This document shows, one piece after another, positions 26,868-35,875 of a DNA stretch of 64,000 bases (the first letter of the stretch is position 1; each line of letters begins with the position of its first letter). Origin of the DNA: Streptomyces sp. SLBN-118. GTDB lineage: Bacteria > Actinomycetota > Actinomycetes > Streptomycetales > Streptomycetaceae. The notes under the pieces were generated by a model. That model worked only from the letters and a program-made list of their open reading frames with translations, did not search any database and was not told the DNA's origin. The translations under genes and the position numbers were made by a program. The stretch is taken from NCBI RefSeq assembly GCF_006715635.1, contig NZ_VFNP01000001.1, positions 1,736,001-1,800,000 on the forward strand. The letters run 5' to 3'.

Positions 26868-27257
26868 ATGTCGTACATCGCCCTGGTCACCCTCGTCGTC
26901 CGTGACTACGACGAAGCCATCGCCTTCTATACCGACGCACTCGGCTTCGACCTGGTCGAGGACACCGACCGCGGGGACGGCAGTCGCTGGGTCGTGGTCC
27001 GCCCTCGCGGCTCGGGCCACGGGGCCGCGCTGCTGCTGGCCCGCGCGGGGGACGATGCCCAGCGCGCGAGCGTGGGCACCCAGACTGGCGGCCGGGTCGG
27101 CTTCTTCCTGCACACCGCGGACTTCGCGGCCGACCACGCCAGGATGACCGCGGCGGGCGTCCGCTTCCTGGAGGAGCCGCGCCACGAGCCGTACGGATCG
27201 GTCGCGGTCTTCGAAGACCTGTACGGCAACCGCTGGGACCTGCTGCAGCCCAGGTAA
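26868..27257 (+). CDS. VOC (glyoxalase/bleomycin-resistance fold) protein
   Basis: The 129-residue protein forms one VOC module pair. It begins YIALVTLVVRDYDEAIAFYT and ends with FEDLYGNRWDLLQP, where the family metal ligand Glu is replaced by a Trp-Asp pair. The middle part is GFFLHTADFAADHARMTAAG. The substrate cannot be inferred. It may be translated from a leaderless transcript: TATAAC at 26854-26859 is eight bases from the ATG and no ribosome site is present. Confidence 0.88.
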   Translation: MSYIALVTLVVRDYDEAIAFYTDALGFDLVEDTDRGDGSRWVVVRPRGSGHGAALLLARAGDDAQRASVGTQTGGRVGFFLHTADFAADHARMTAAGVRFLEEPRHEPYGSVAVFEDLYGNRWDLLQPR

Positions 27258-27551
27258 CCGTCTGGCCCCACGACCGACCGCACATGCTCCGGCGCGTACG
27301 GCGGGGCAACTCGTAGGAGCGCAGCCGCAGTTGAGCCGCCCCCGGTGAGCGGCCGACGGCGCCGGAGCCCGGGCTGCGCCGTCACGCCGACGTGAAGTCG
27401 AACGGGCGCGGACGTTGACGGTTCATCCTTCCGTACTTCACGTCCCGGCTCGACTGCGCCAACAGCGTCTGATCGTTCTACTCTTTTTACAGAAGGCAGG
27501 CGGAAGGCAACCTGTCGACCTGCCGCCGGCCTCCACTGAGAGGAGGCGGAC
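27258..27551 (+). promoter_or_regulatory. Leader region of livK-like gene with long-spaced inverted repeat
   Basis: These 294 bases contain no supported gene. GACGTGAAGT (27389-27398) and ACTTCACGTC (27435-27444) form a perfect 10-base inverted repeat with a 36-base spacer containing TTGACG (27415-27420). A pyrimidine-rich, AT-richer stretch lies at about 27470-27490. GAGAGGAGGCGGAC provides a strong ribosome site for 27552. Confidence 0.4.
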
Positions 27552-28799
27552 ATGAGAACGTCGATACGGCGGTCCACGATCTTCACCAGCGCGGCCGTGC
27601 TGCTGCTGGCGGCCTGCGGCTCGAGTGGCAGTGCTTCATCGTCGGACGAGGATGGTCAGCTCAAGCTCGGATATGTTCTCCCGGAGACCGGGCAGCTGGC
27701 CTTTCTGGGCCCGCCGCAGATCGAGGCGCTGAAGTTCGCTGTCACTGGTATCAACGCCGGCGGCGGAGTGCTTGGCAAGCCGATACCGGCCGTGGTCGGT
27801 GGCGACGAGGCAGGCCAGGAGGCCGTGGCGGCACAGTCGGCGGACCGCGTGCTGAACACGGGTGTCGATGCGATCATCGGTGCCGCGGCTTCCGGAATGT
27901 CCCTGGCGTTCATCGACCGGGTGACCGGTGACGGTGTCGTCCAGTGCTCGGGTTCCAACACAGCGCCTACCTTCACCGACTACGACGACGGCGGCTTCTA
28001 CTTCCGTACCGCGCCGAGCGACGCGCTCCAGGGGCCGATCCTGGCCAAGACAATCCAGGGCGACGGCCACAAGCGGGTGGCCCTGATGGCGCGTGCCGAC
28101 GACTACGGAAAGGGGCTGATGGAGGCCACCAAGAAGGGGCTGGAGGACGGCGGCGCCACCGTGACGCTCGCCGAGACGTACGACACGAAGGCCACCAACT
28201 ACGACCAGATCGTCCAGAAGGCCAAGGACTCGAAGCCGGATGCCGTAGTGGTGATCGGCTTCGAGGAGGGCACGCAGATCCTCCAGGCCATGATCGAGGC
28301 AGGAATCGGGCCCCAGCAGGTCGGTGTGTACGGAGCCGACGGGCTGCGGAGCGCGGAACTGCCCAAGCTCGTCTCTCCGGCCAATCCCGCCGTGCTTGCC
28401 GGGATGAAGGGGACGGCTCCGGCGTCGGCGTCCAACCCGCAGTTCGTTGCTCAGCTGAAGAAGTTCGCCCCGAGCCTGAAGGAGCTGCAGTTCGCGCCGC
28501 AGGTCTTCGACTGCGTGACGACCATCGCGCTCGCCGCCGAGCAGGCCAAGTCCGACGACCCCGGGAAGTTTGCGAAGGAGATGGTCGGAGTCACCAAGGA
28601 CGGCGAGAAGTGCAATTCGTTCGCCACCTGCAAGAAGCTGATCGCAGCCGGCAAGGACATCGACTACGACGGCGTGAGCGGTCCGCTCGACTTCACCGAC
28701 GCCGGTGAGCCCGGCCAGGCGACGATCGAGGTGTACACGTACAACCAGAAGGGCCAGCTGCAGACCGTGAGCACACAGGTGAGCAAGGCTCAGCAGTGA
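27552..28799 (+). CDS. livK: Branched-chain amino-acid-type ABC substrate-binding lipoprotein
   Basis: The 415-residue protein is a periplasmic-binding-protein type I (LivJ/LivK) receptor anchored as a lipoprotein. The signal ends with the lipobox LLAAC (Cys near residue 22), then a Gly/Ser linker. The mature part starts LKLGYVLPETGQLAFLGPP, and the ligand region VDAIIGAAASGMSLAFIDRV matches the family. It lies on the strand opposite the livHMGF genes and faces them, ending 31 bases from livF. The ligand may be an amino acid, urea or another small solute. ATG follows GAGAGGAGG. Confidence 0.9.
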   Translation: MRTSIRRSTIFTSAAVLLLAACGSSGSASSSDEDGQLKLGYVLPETGQLAFLGPPQIEALKFAVTGINAGGGVLGKPIPAVVGGDEAGQEAVAAQSADRVLNTGVDAIIGAAASGMSLAFIDRVTGDGVVQCSGSNTAPTFTDYDDGGFYFRTAPSDALQGPILAKTIQGDGHKRVALMARADDYGKGLMEATKKGLEDGGATVTLAETYDTKATNYDQIVQKAKDSKPDAVVVIGFEEGTQILQAMIEAGIGPQQVGVYGADGLRSAELPKLVSPANPAVLAGMKGTAPASASNPQFVAQLKKFAPSLKELQFAPQVFDCVTTIALAAEQAKSDDPGKFAKEMVGVTKDGEKCNSFATCKKLIAAGKDIDYDGVSGPLDFTDAGEPGQATIEVYTYNQKGQLQTVSTQVSKAQQ

Positions 28800-28830
28800 G
28801 GGAGGAGAACGGCGTTCAACGGACGCGGAT

Positions 28831-29583
28831 TCAGCGGACGCGGGCGAGGGTGCCGAGGTACAACTCGATCACCTTCTCGTCGTGCAGCAGACCCATTCCG
28901 GTACCGGTGTGGGCGTTGCGGCCCTGGTCGAGGACGTAGCCACGGTCGCAGATCTGCAGGCACCTGCGGGCGTTCTGCTCGACCATCAGCACGGCGACGC
29001 CCGCGTCGTTGATCTCCTTCACCCTTTCGAACACCTGGTCCTGGAAGATCGGTGACAGTCCTGCCGACGGCTCGTCGAGCAGCAGAACCTGCGGCTCCAT
29101 CATCAGTGCCCGGGCCATGGCGAGCATCTGCCGCTCACCGCCGGACATCGATCCGGCCTTCTGCTTCCGGCGGGTGCCCAGCAGGGGGAAGATCTCCTCC
29201 ACCGCCGCCTGCCGGCGTATGAATTTCTTGGGCTGCAGATAGATGCCCATCCGCAGGTTCTCCTCGACGGTCAGCGCGGGGAAGACGTTCTGCAGCTGCG
29301 GCACATACCCCACGCCCCGGCGGACCAGTTCGTGTGCGGGGCGGTTGGTGACCTTCTCGCCGTGGAGTTGCACGGTGCCGCCGCGCACGCGCAAGAGACC
29401 GAAGACCGCCTTGATCAGGGTCGACTTTCCGGCACCGTTGGGGCCGATCACTCCGACCAACTCACCCTGCCGCACATCGACACTGCAGCCGCGCAGCACA
29501 TCGACGCCCGGCACATATCCGGCGACGATCGCGTCGGCCACCAGCACCGGACCGTCCACGGGCCCGTTTCCGTTCTCGGGCAT
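28831..29583 (-). CDS. livF: Branched-chain amino-acid-type ABC ATPase LivF
   Basis: The 250-residue ATPase subunit has Walker A GPNGAGKSTLIKAV (about 42-55), signature MSGGERQMLAMARAL, Walker B VLLLDEPSAGLSP and the switch His replaced by the usual LivF VEQNARR segment. It is last in the livHMGF operon and starts three bases after the livG stop. Confidence 0.94.
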   Translation of the reverse strand: MPENGNGPVDGPVLVADAIVAGYVPGVDVLRGCSVDVRQGELVGVIGPNGAGKSTLIKAVFGLLRVRGGTVQLHGEKVTNRPAHELVRRGVGYVPQLQNVFPALTVEENLRMGIYLQPKKFIRRQAAVEEIFPLLGTRRKQKAGSMSGGERQMLAMARALMMEPQVLLLDEPSAGLSPIFQDQVFERVKEINDAGVAVLMVEQNARRCLQICDRGYVLDQGRNAHTGTGMGLLHDEKVIELYLGTLARVR

Positions 29584-29586
29584 GGC

Positions 29587-30477
29587 TCACGCCTCCTCGC
29601 CGGTCGCTCCGGGTTCGTCGTGCCGCTTGCCGAGGTAGGCGTCCACGACGGCGCGGTTCCGGCCGATCGTGTGCGGCGGTCCCTCGGCCACGAGCTTTCC
29701 GCCCGCCATGACGGCCACCCAGTCGCTGATGCCCATCACCACATCCATGTCGTGCTCGACGAAGCACACGGTCATCCCCTCGTCGCGCAGCGCGGTGATG
29801 TGACCGAGCAGGGACTGGGTCAGCGCGGGGTTCACCCCGGCCATCGGCTCGTCCAGCAGGATCATCGCGGGGCGGACCATCAGCGCGCGGGCCATTTCGA
29901 GCAGTTTGCGCTGGCCGCCGGAGAGGGTGCCCGCGTATTCGTCCCGCAGCTTGATGAGCCGGAAGCGGTTGAGCAGCTCGTCGGCCCGGTCCACGTTCTC
30001 CCGCTCCTGCTTGCGCCACAGCGGCCTCAGCAGGGCGGGCAGCAGCCGCTCGCCGCGCTGCTCGGTCGCCGCGAGCAGCATGTTCTCCAGCACGGTGAGC
30101 CGGGCGGGCGTCCGGGTGAGCTGGAACGTACGGACCAGTCCCCGCTGGGCAATCCGGTGAGGCGGGCGCCCGCTGAGTGGATGCCCGTCGAACGACCACT
30201 GACCACCGTCGGGCCGGTCGAACCCGCTCACAAGGTTGAACAGCGTCGTCTTGCCGGCTCCGTTGGGCCCGATCAGGGCCGTGATGGTCCCGCGCTGCAC
30301 CTCCAGATGATCGACCTGGACGGCGGTAAGGCCGCCGAAGGTACGGGTCACACCGTCCAGGACGAGCAGCGGGTCGGGCTTGCGCACACCGGGCACGGGC
30401 TCGAGCGCCGGCCCGGAGCGGGACCCGGGGCCGGGCTCGGGCTCGGGCGCGGACGAGGGTTGCGTATCAGCGGCCAC
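29587..30477 (-). CDS. livG: Branched-chain amino-acid-type ABC ATPase LivG
   Basis: The 296-residue ATPase has Walker A GPNGAGKTTLFNLVSG, signature LSGGQRKLLEMARAL, Walker B MILLDEPMAGVNP and the LivG-type FVEHDMDVVMGISD segment with the switch His. A Pro/Gly/Ser-rich N-terminal extension of about 30 residues is unusual in length. The GTG start at 30477 overlaps the livM stop by 11 bases. It pairs with LivF to drive the LivH/LivM channel. Confidence 0.94.
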   Translation of the reverse strand: MAADTQPSSAPEPEPGPGSRSGPALEPVPGVRKPDPLLVLDGVTRTFGGLTAVQVDHLEVQRGTITALIGPNGAGKTTLFNLVSGFDRPDGGQWSFDGHPLSGRPPHRIAQRGLVRTFQLTRTPARLTVLENMLLAATEQRGERLLPALLRPLWRKQERENVDRADELLNRFRLIKLRDEYAGTLSGGQRKLLEMARALMVRPAMILLDEPMAGVNPALTQSLLGHITALRDEGMTVCFVEHDMDVVMGISDWVAVMAGGKLVAEGPPHTIGRNRAVVDAYLGKRHDEPGATGEEA

Positions 30478-31459
30478 TGAGCAGCATCTCCTTCCGGCTG
30501 CCGAGGATCCCCTGAGGTCTGAACGCCATGAGCAGGATCAGGGCGAGCCCGACCAGGGCGAAGCGGACGGCGCCGATCTCCGAGGTGCTGATCACGGAGG
30601 GCGAGATGTAGTCGGCTTCGATGGCCTGACGCAGTGCGCTGTCGATGAAGGAGAGCACGAACCAGAAGAGGATCGAGCCGACGACGGGGCCCAGCATCGT
30701 CCCGGCGCCGCCCAGCACGAGCAGGGTGTAGAGGAAGAAGGTGACGGCCGGATCGAAGCTGTCCGCGCTCACCGACTGCACTTGTATGGCCTGAAGCATT
30801 CCGGCGACCCCGCCGAGCACTCCGCCCAGCACGAGGCTCGTCATCTTGTACGCGTACACGTTCTTGCCGAGGCTGCGCCCGGCATTCTCGTCGTCGCGGA
30901 TGGACCGGATGACACGGCCCCACGGGCTGTGTATCAGCAGGGCGAGCAGCAACCCGACGATCACCACCAGGCCCCAGGCGATGATCATCACCCAAAGGTC
31001 CCGGGCGTTGAACTTGACCGTCCAGAAGCCGTACGTGCCCCGTGGGATGGGGTTCAGGTCGTAGAAGTCATTGGCGAACCGCTGCAGCCCGAACACTCCG
31101 CCGGTGGTCGGCTCGGCCCAGCTGGACCGGTAGAACAGCCGTAGCGTCTCCCCCGCGGCGATGGTGGTGATCGCGAGATAGTCGGCGCGCAGCCGCAGGG
31201 TCGGCAGGCCGAGCAGCAGAGCCAGCACGATCGCGGAGGCAAGTCCGACGAGGACGCCGAGCCACATCGAGCCGCCCCAGGTCGCGACGGTGATCGCGAG
31301 CCCGTAACCGCCGACGAGCATGAACCCGACCTGGCCGAAGTTCAGCAGCCCGGTGTAGCCGAAATGCAGGTTCAGTCCCATGGCGGCGATCACGTAGATG
31401 GCGGCGATGGGACCGATGCCGGACCGTATGGCGTCCGAGAGGATCGTGTCGAATTCCAT
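30467..31459 (-). CDS. livM: Branched-chain amino-acid-type ABC permease LivM
   Basis: The 330-residue membrane protein has about nine helices. It begins with IAAIYVIAAMGLNLHFGYTGLLNFGQVGF, a LivM signature, and carries the cytoplasmic loop WGRVIRSIRDDENAGRSLGKN that contacts the ATPases. ATG 31459 follows GAGGGGTGG. It sits 13 bases after livH. Confidence 0.94.
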   Translation of the reverse strand: MEFDTILSDAIRSGIGPIAAIYVIAAMGLNLHFGYTGLLNFGQVGFMLVGGYGLAITVATWGGSMWLGVLVGLASAIVLALLLGLPTLRLRADYLAITTIAAGETLRLFYRSSWAEPTTGGVFGLQRFANDFYDLNPIPRGTYGFWTVKFNARDLWVMIIAWGLVVIVGLLLALLIHSPWGRVIRSIRDDENAGRSLGKNVYAYKMTSLVLGGVLGGVAGMLQAIQVQSVSADSFDPAVTFFLYTLLVLGGAGTMLGPVVGSILFWFVLSFIDSALRQAIEADYISPSVISTSEIGAVRFALVGLALILLMAFRPQGILGSRKEMLLSGR

Positions 31460-31472
31460 GGCACACCACCCC

Positions 31473-32471
31473 TCAACCGATGCGTTCGCGGTGGCCGAGG
31501 ATGCCCTGCGGCCGGACGAGGAGAACGATGATGAGCGTGAGCAGCGCCCACGCGTACTGCAGGTCGACGGGGAACCACAGCGTGGACATCTGGGCGACGA
31601 TGCCGATGACGAGGCTGCCCACCATCGCGCCGTAAGCGGAGCCCAGACCGCCGAGGATGACCCCGGCGAACATGAGCAGCAGCAGCTTGAAGCCCATGTC
31701 CCAGGTGACGATCTCGACCAGTCCGAAGAACACCCCGCCGAGGGCGGCGAGCGCACCGCCGAGCATCCAGACCACCGATACGACCCGCTGCACATCGATG
31801 CCCGAAGCCTCGGCGAGATCGCGGTTTTCGGAGACGGCCCGGATGGCCGTGCCGATCCGGGTCTTCTGGAGCAGCAGGGCGACACCGAGCAGGGTCGCCA
31901 CCGAGAGCAGGGTGACGGTGAGGTCCCGTGGGGTGATGCCCACCGGGCCAAGGTCGTACGCCTTCTGGATGTCGTACTGGGCAAATGAGCCGGGCCGGGT
32001 TCCATACAGCACGAGCACGATGTGCCGCAGCAGCAGCGACAGTCCGATCGTGACGATGAACATGTTGATCAGACCTGTGCCGCGGGCGCGCAACGGCCGC
32101 CAGAGGCCACGGTCGATGAGGGCGCCCAGCAGGGCTCCGCCTGCCACGGAGACGATCGCGGCGGGGATCAGATGCCAGCCGGGACCGGCCGCCGAGACAT
32201 TCAGGAAGAACGCGAACGTGGCGCCGATCGTCACGAGCTCGCCGTGCGCGAAGTTGATCAGGTGGATGGTCCCGAAGATCAGGGAGAGGCCCACCGCGCA
32301 GATCGCGATGATGACGCCGAACTGAATGCCGTCGATGAGGGCTTGCAGGGCACGGGCGCCGAAGCCCGGGCCGTGCGGTACCTCCTCGTCACCCTGCGCC
32401 GCCGCGGTGGCCGCGGGCAGCAACACAAGGAGCAGGGTGAGTGCGGGTATCAACACACGCTGATGGCGCAC
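31473..32471 (-). CDS. livH: Branched-chain amino-acid-type ABC permease LivH
   Basis: The 332-residue membrane protein starts at GTG 32471. It has an N-terminal hydrophobic segment ending AAAQGDEEVPHG that looks like a cleavable signal, an extra often seen in actinobacterial LivH. The core begins IDGIQFGVIIAICAVGLSLIFGTIHLINFAHGEL, and the coupling loop is TRIGTAIRAVSENRDLAEASG. It is the first gene of the livHMGF operon. The promoter must lie in 32472-32598. Confidence 0.94.
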   Translation of the reverse strand: MRHQRVLIPALTLLLVLLPAATAAAQGDEEVPHGPGFGARALQALIDGIQFGVIIAICAVGLSLIFGTIHLINFAHGELVTIGATFAFFLNVSAAGPGWHLIPAAIVSVAGGALLGALIDRGLWRPLRARGTGLINMFIVTIGLSLLLRHIVLVLYGTRPGSFAQYDIQKAYDLGPVGITPRDLTVTLLSVATLLGVALLLQKTRIGTAIRAVSENRDLAEASGIDVQRVVSVVWMLGGALAALGGVFFGLVEIVTWDMGFKLLLLMFAGVILGGLGSAYGAMVGSLVIGIVAQMSTLWFPVDLQYAWALLTLIIVLLVRPQGILGHRERIG

Positions 32472-32598
32472 GGTACGTCCGGTCTGTGCTTCCGGTATGA
32501 GAACTTCCGGTCTGTGACAACCACTCTCTGTTACTCAGTGTAAGCACAGGAACTTGGCAGGCGCACGCCGGGCTGGGCCGTCGGTGTCGCACGCCGGG

Positions 32599-32629
32599 CG
32601 GGGCCGTGGACCGGACGTCCACGGCCCCG
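32599..32629 (-). terminator. Hairpin terminator after msrB
   Basis: A 13-base perfect stem (32599-32611 with 32617-32629) has a five-base loop. It starts six bases beyond the msrB stop and separates the murC-msrB operon from livH. Confidence 0.75.
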
Positions 32630-32634
32630 TACCG

Positions 32635-33042
32635 TCAGCCCTCGCCCGGCGTCAGCCGCAGCGAGATGCTGTTGATGCAGTAGCGCTGATCGGTCGGGGT
32701 CGGGTACCCCTCCCCCTCAAACACATGGCCGAGGTGCGAGCCGCACCGCGCACACCGCACCTCCGTACGGCGCATCCCGTGAGAGCGGTCCTCGATCAGC
32801 TCGACGGCGTCGGTGTCCTTCGGGTCGTAGAAGGACGGCCAGCCGCAGTGCGACTCGAACTTGGTGTCGGAGCGGAAGAGCTCGGCGCCGCACGCCCGGC
32901 AGGAGTACACGCCCTCCGTCTTGGTGTCCGTGTACTCACCGACGAAGGCGGGCTCGGTGCCGGCCTCGCGCAGGACCTTGTACTCGGCGGGAGTCAGCTC
33001 CGCGCGCCACTGCTCGTCCGGCTTTTCGACGTCGTACGACAT
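32635..33042 (-). CDS. msrB: Peptide-methionine (R)-S-oxide reductase MsrB
   Basis: The 135-residue cytoplasmic enzyme reduces the R-form of methionine sulfoxide in damaged proteins. Two zinc-binding CxxC pairs are visible (CRAC near residue 48 and CARC near 97). The catalytic Cys is in QRYCINSISL, and the substrate loop contains HCGWPSFYDP. It lies 20 bases after murC on the same strand and is followed by a strong terminator, so it is the last gene of that operon. Confidence 0.96.
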   Translation of the reverse strand: MSYDVEKPDEQWRAELTPAEYKVLREAGTEPAFVGEYTDTKTEGVYSCRACGAELFRSDTKFESHCGWPSFYDPKDTDAVELIEDRSHGMRRTEVRCARCGSHLGHVFEGEGYPTPTDQRYCINSISLRLTPGEG

Positions 33043-33062
33043 GAACTCGGCTCCCTCAGCAT

Positions 33063-34460
33063 CTACGGACCGGCCAGGCGGGCCATGATGTCGGGACCGA
33101 GGTCCGTGACGTCGCCCGCGCCCATCGTGAGAACCAGATCACCGGGCTTCGCCATTCCCGCGACGACGTCGGGGACGCTCGCCTTGTCGTGCACCGCGGT
33201 GACCTCCGCGCCCGCGGCCCGGGCCGCGTCGACGATCAGGGCGCTGGTGATGCCCGGGATCGGGTCCTCACGGGCCGGGTAGATGTCCAGGACCACGGAC
33301 GCGTCGGCCAGGGCGAGGGCCTGGCCCATCTCGGTGCCCAGTTCCTGGGTACGGGAGAAGAGATGGGGCTGGAACACGACCAGCAGCCGCGAGTTGGCGG
33401 CGGCGCCGCGCATCGCTTCGAGGTCGGCTGTCATCTCGGTCGGGTGGTGGGCGTAGGAGTCGATGACCTGGACGCCGGCGGCCTCGCCCTTGAGCTGGAG
33501 GCGGCGCTTGACTCCGGTGTACTTGCCGATCGCCGACGCCAGGTTGTGCGCCGGGATCCCGAGCGCGACTCCGGCGGCGAGCGCGGCCACGGCGTTGTGC
33601 GCGTAGTGGCGGCCGGGGACCGAGACCGTGAAGGTCAGGAAGCGGCCGTCGAGCAGGACGGTGACCTCGCTGGTGAGGCCGCGCGGGGTGACCTTGTGGA
33701 CGCGCACGTCGGCGGACGGGGACTCGCCGTAGGTGACGACCTTGAGCGTGGACAGGTCACGGACCCGGGAGGTGAGCTCGACGGCCCCGGGCTGGTCCGC
33801 GGCGATCACCAGGGTGCCGCCCGGGACGACCTTGCCGACGAAGGTCTCGAAGGAGTCGTAGATCTCGTCCATCGAGGCGTAGTTGGCGTGGTGGTCGAGC
33901 TCCACGTTGAGGACGACCGCGACCTCGGGGTCGTACTTGTGGAAGCTGCGGTCGCTCTCGTCGGCCTCGGCGACGAAGATGTCGCCCTCGCCGTGACGTG
34001 CGTTCGTCCCCGGCCCGGCGAGGTCGCCGCCGATCGCGTACGAGGGGTCGAGACCCAGCTCGGTCAGGGCCACGGCCAGCATGGAGGTGGTGGTCGTCTT
34101 GCCGTGCGTGCCCGCGACGGCGATCGAGCGCAGGCCGGTCATCAGCGAGGCGAGCGCGTCGGACCGGTGCACGACCGGGACGGACAGCTCGGCGGCGCGC
34201 GCCAGCTCCGGGTTGTCCGCGCGGATGGCGCTGGAGACGACGACACAGCTGGCGTCCGACGCAAGGTGCTCGGCGGCGTGCCCGATGTGGACGGTGGCGC
34301 CGAGCTCGCGCAGGGACTGGGCCGTCGCCGTCTCCTTCGCGTCGCTGCCCGCGACCTTCGCGCCGCGCTGGGCGAGGATCTTGGCGATGCCCGACATCCC
34401 GGCGCCACCGATGCCGATGAAGTGCGGGCGTTCCATGGTGCTAGGGACGGCGGGTGCCAT
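33063..34460 (-). CDS. murC: UDP-N-acetylmuramate--L-alanine ligase MurC
   Basis: The 465-residue enzyme joins L-alanine to UDP-MurNAc with ATP, the first step of the peptidoglycan stem peptide. The N-terminal nucleotide-binding domain reads HFIGIGGAGMSGIAKIL. The ATP loop is GTHGKTTTTSM at 117-127, the central domain shows VAEADESDRSF and VVLNVELDHHANY, and the C-terminal domain has YAHHPTEM. Length is normal. It is the middle gene of a probable three-gene operon (34975 to 32635). Confidence 0.96.
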   Translation of the reverse strand: MAPAVPSTMERPHFIGIGGAGMSGIAKILAQRGAKVAGSDAKETATAQSLRELGATVHIGHAAEHLASDASCVVVSSAIRADNPELARAAELSVPVVHRSDALASLMTGLRSIAVAGTHGKTTTTSMLAVALTELGLDPSYAIGGDLAGPGTNARHGEGDIFVAEADESDRSFHKYDPEVAVVLNVELDHHANYASMDEIYDSFETFVGKVVPGGTLVIAADQPGAVELTSRVRDLSTLKVVTYGESPSADVRVHKVTPRGLTSEVTVLLDGRFLTFTVSVPGRHYAHNAVAALAAGVALGIPAHNLASAIGKYTGVKRRLQLKGEAAGVQVIDSYAHHPTEMTADLEAMRGAAANSRLLVVFQPHLFSRTQELGTEMGQALALADASVVLDIYPAREDPIPGITSALIVDAARAAGAEVTAVHDKASVPDVVAGMAKPGDLVLTMGAGDVTDLGPDIMARLAGP

Positions 34461-34504
34461 GCGTGTGTCTCCCCAAGATGTACGAGTACGTGCGAGGGTC
34501 CAGC

Positions 34505-34975
34505 CTATTCGCTGTGCGCGAAGAGCTTGAGCACCGGTACACCGACCTTGTGGCGGGCCCTGGAGGCCCAGTCCCGGTGGAAGAACTCCTCCACGTAGTG
34601 CGGTTCGGTCAGCACGATCACCTCGTCGGCGCCCGACTCGTCGACCACGGACGTCAGTTTGTCCAGCGGGTGCTTCTCGACGACCTCGCCCACGGCCTCG
34701 CTGCCCGCCGCGCGCAGGGCGGCCAGCGAGTGCTCCAGGGCCAGCCGGGCGGGGGCCACGGCGTCCTTGCCCTCGGGCTTGTCACCCTCGCGGACGGCTT
34801 CCTTCAGTTCGCCGAGCGCGACATCGTCGATGGCTCTGAGCAGGACATCGGCCTGGTCACCGCGGGGCTGCATCAGCACGACGAAGGACACACGCTCGCC
34901 CCCGTGCAGGCTCGTGACGAATTCCACGTCCTCCGACGTCAGGGGCTTCTCGATCATCAGTACGCTTGTGAACAC
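34505..34975 (-). CDS. Conserved actinobacterial protein upstream of murC
   Basis: The 156-residue soluble protein has no domain I can name firmly. Its alternating pattern (SFVVLMQPRG..., ADEVIVLTEPHYVEEFFHRDW, VGVPVLKLFAHSE) resembles a universal-stress or Rossmann-like fold. Homologues are sometimes labelled indole-3-glycerol phosphate synthase, but no TrpC motif is present, so I do not use that name. GTG 34975 is the likely start; ATG 34957 (MIEKPLTSED) is an alternative. It is 44 bases upstream of murC on the same strand and probably in its operon. Confidence 0.7.
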   Translation of the reverse strand: MFTSVLMIEKPLTSEDVEFVTSLHGGERVSFVVLMQPRGDQADVLLRAIDDVALGELKEAVREGDKPEGKDAVAPARLALEHSLAALRAAGSEAVGEVVEKHPLDKLTSVVDESGADEVIVLTEPHYVEEFFHRDWASRARHKVGVPVLKLFAHSE

Positions 34976-35086
34976 GTCAGGAGCCCTTCTGCGGAAACCA
35001 TCCTTCCCCGTGACCGCACGGGGGGTCTGCGAGAGTAGTGCGCCCCTGCGGACGCGAACCGGAACGACACATTCCGCCCCTTTTGT

Positions 35087-35851
35087 TCAGATGCGACGGT
35101 AGCGGGTGAAAAGGAACCCCGCCTCCTCCAGCACCGAGGCCAGTGCGAACCGCTCAGGAACGGCCACCGCCGGTCCGCCCGCGATGCGCTGCGCGTCCCC
35201 CGCCGTCAGCGTCGGCGACAGGGTCAGACACAGCTCGTCCAGTACTCCGGCCGCCACGAACTGACCGAGCAGCCGCGGGCCGCCCTCGGTCAGCAGCCGT
35301 GTCAGGCCGCGCTCCGCCAGAGCCCGTACCGCCCTGGCCGGCTCCACACCGAGCCCGTCCCCGGCGATCACCACCTCCGCGCCCCCCTTCTCCGCCTCGC
35401 GGATACGGTCCGGGGGCGCCGCGGCCCCCGTCAGCACCAGCGTCGGCACGAGCGGCCCGGCGAACAGCGGGAGCGAGAAGTCGAGGCCGAGCGAGGCGCT
35501 GACCACGGCGATCGCGGGTGCGGGACCCTGGCCGGCCGCTGCCCGCCGGTCCGCGAACGCCTCCCGGGCGCGAGCCGGGCGATAGCCCTCGATGCGGACC
35601 GTTTCGGCGCCGACCACGACCACGTCGGCGAGCCCCCGCAGCGTGCCGAAGATCCGCATGTCCGTGTCGGAGGAGATCGCCTGCGAGCGGCCTTCGTGCT
35701 GGGCGGCCCCGTCCAGCGAGCTGACCATGTTCGCCCGCAGCCAGGGGCCCTGCGCACCGTCCGGATACGCATAGGCGTCGGCCAGCTCGTCCAGGGACCA
35801 TTCGCGGTCCGCGGTGGCTGTCGGGTCGGTCACAGGGAGCAGGCGTCGCAT
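35087..35851 (-). CDS. RibD C-terminal-type pyrimidine reductase
   Basis: The 254-residue protein matches the NADPH-dependent reductase domain of RibD/RibG, which reduces the pyrimidine intermediate of riboflavin synthesis. Family features are WLRANMVSSLDGAAQ near residue 40, a nucleotide loop GLADVVVVGAETVRIEGY near 75, and LLTEGGPRLLGQFVAAGVLDEL near 185. No deaminase domain is attached, as in many actinobacterial homologues. ATG 35851 begins MRRLLPVTD. Only 37 bases separate it from the divergent zapE gene, and they contain a perfect palindrome. Confidence 0.87.
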   Translation of the reverse strand: MRRLLPVTDPTATADREWSLDELADAYAYPDGAQGPWLRANMVSSLDGAAQHEGRSQAISSDTDMRIFGTLRGLADVVVVGAETVRIEGYRPARAREAFADRRAAAGQGPAPAIAVVSASLGLDFSLPLFAGPLVPTLVLTGAAAPPDRIREAEKGGAEVVIAGDGLGVEPARAVRALAERGLTRLLTEGGPRLLGQFVAAGVLDELCLTLSPTLTAGDAQRIAGGPAVAVPERFALASVLEEAGFLFTRYRRI

Positions 35852-35875
35852 ACCGTGCAGTCTTCCACGGCCCTT

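Noticed and set aside
34505..34975. Indole-3-glycerol phosphate synthase label for the protein upstream of murC
   Set aside because: The protein is too short and lacks every TrpC active-site motif; the label looks like a propagated misannotation.
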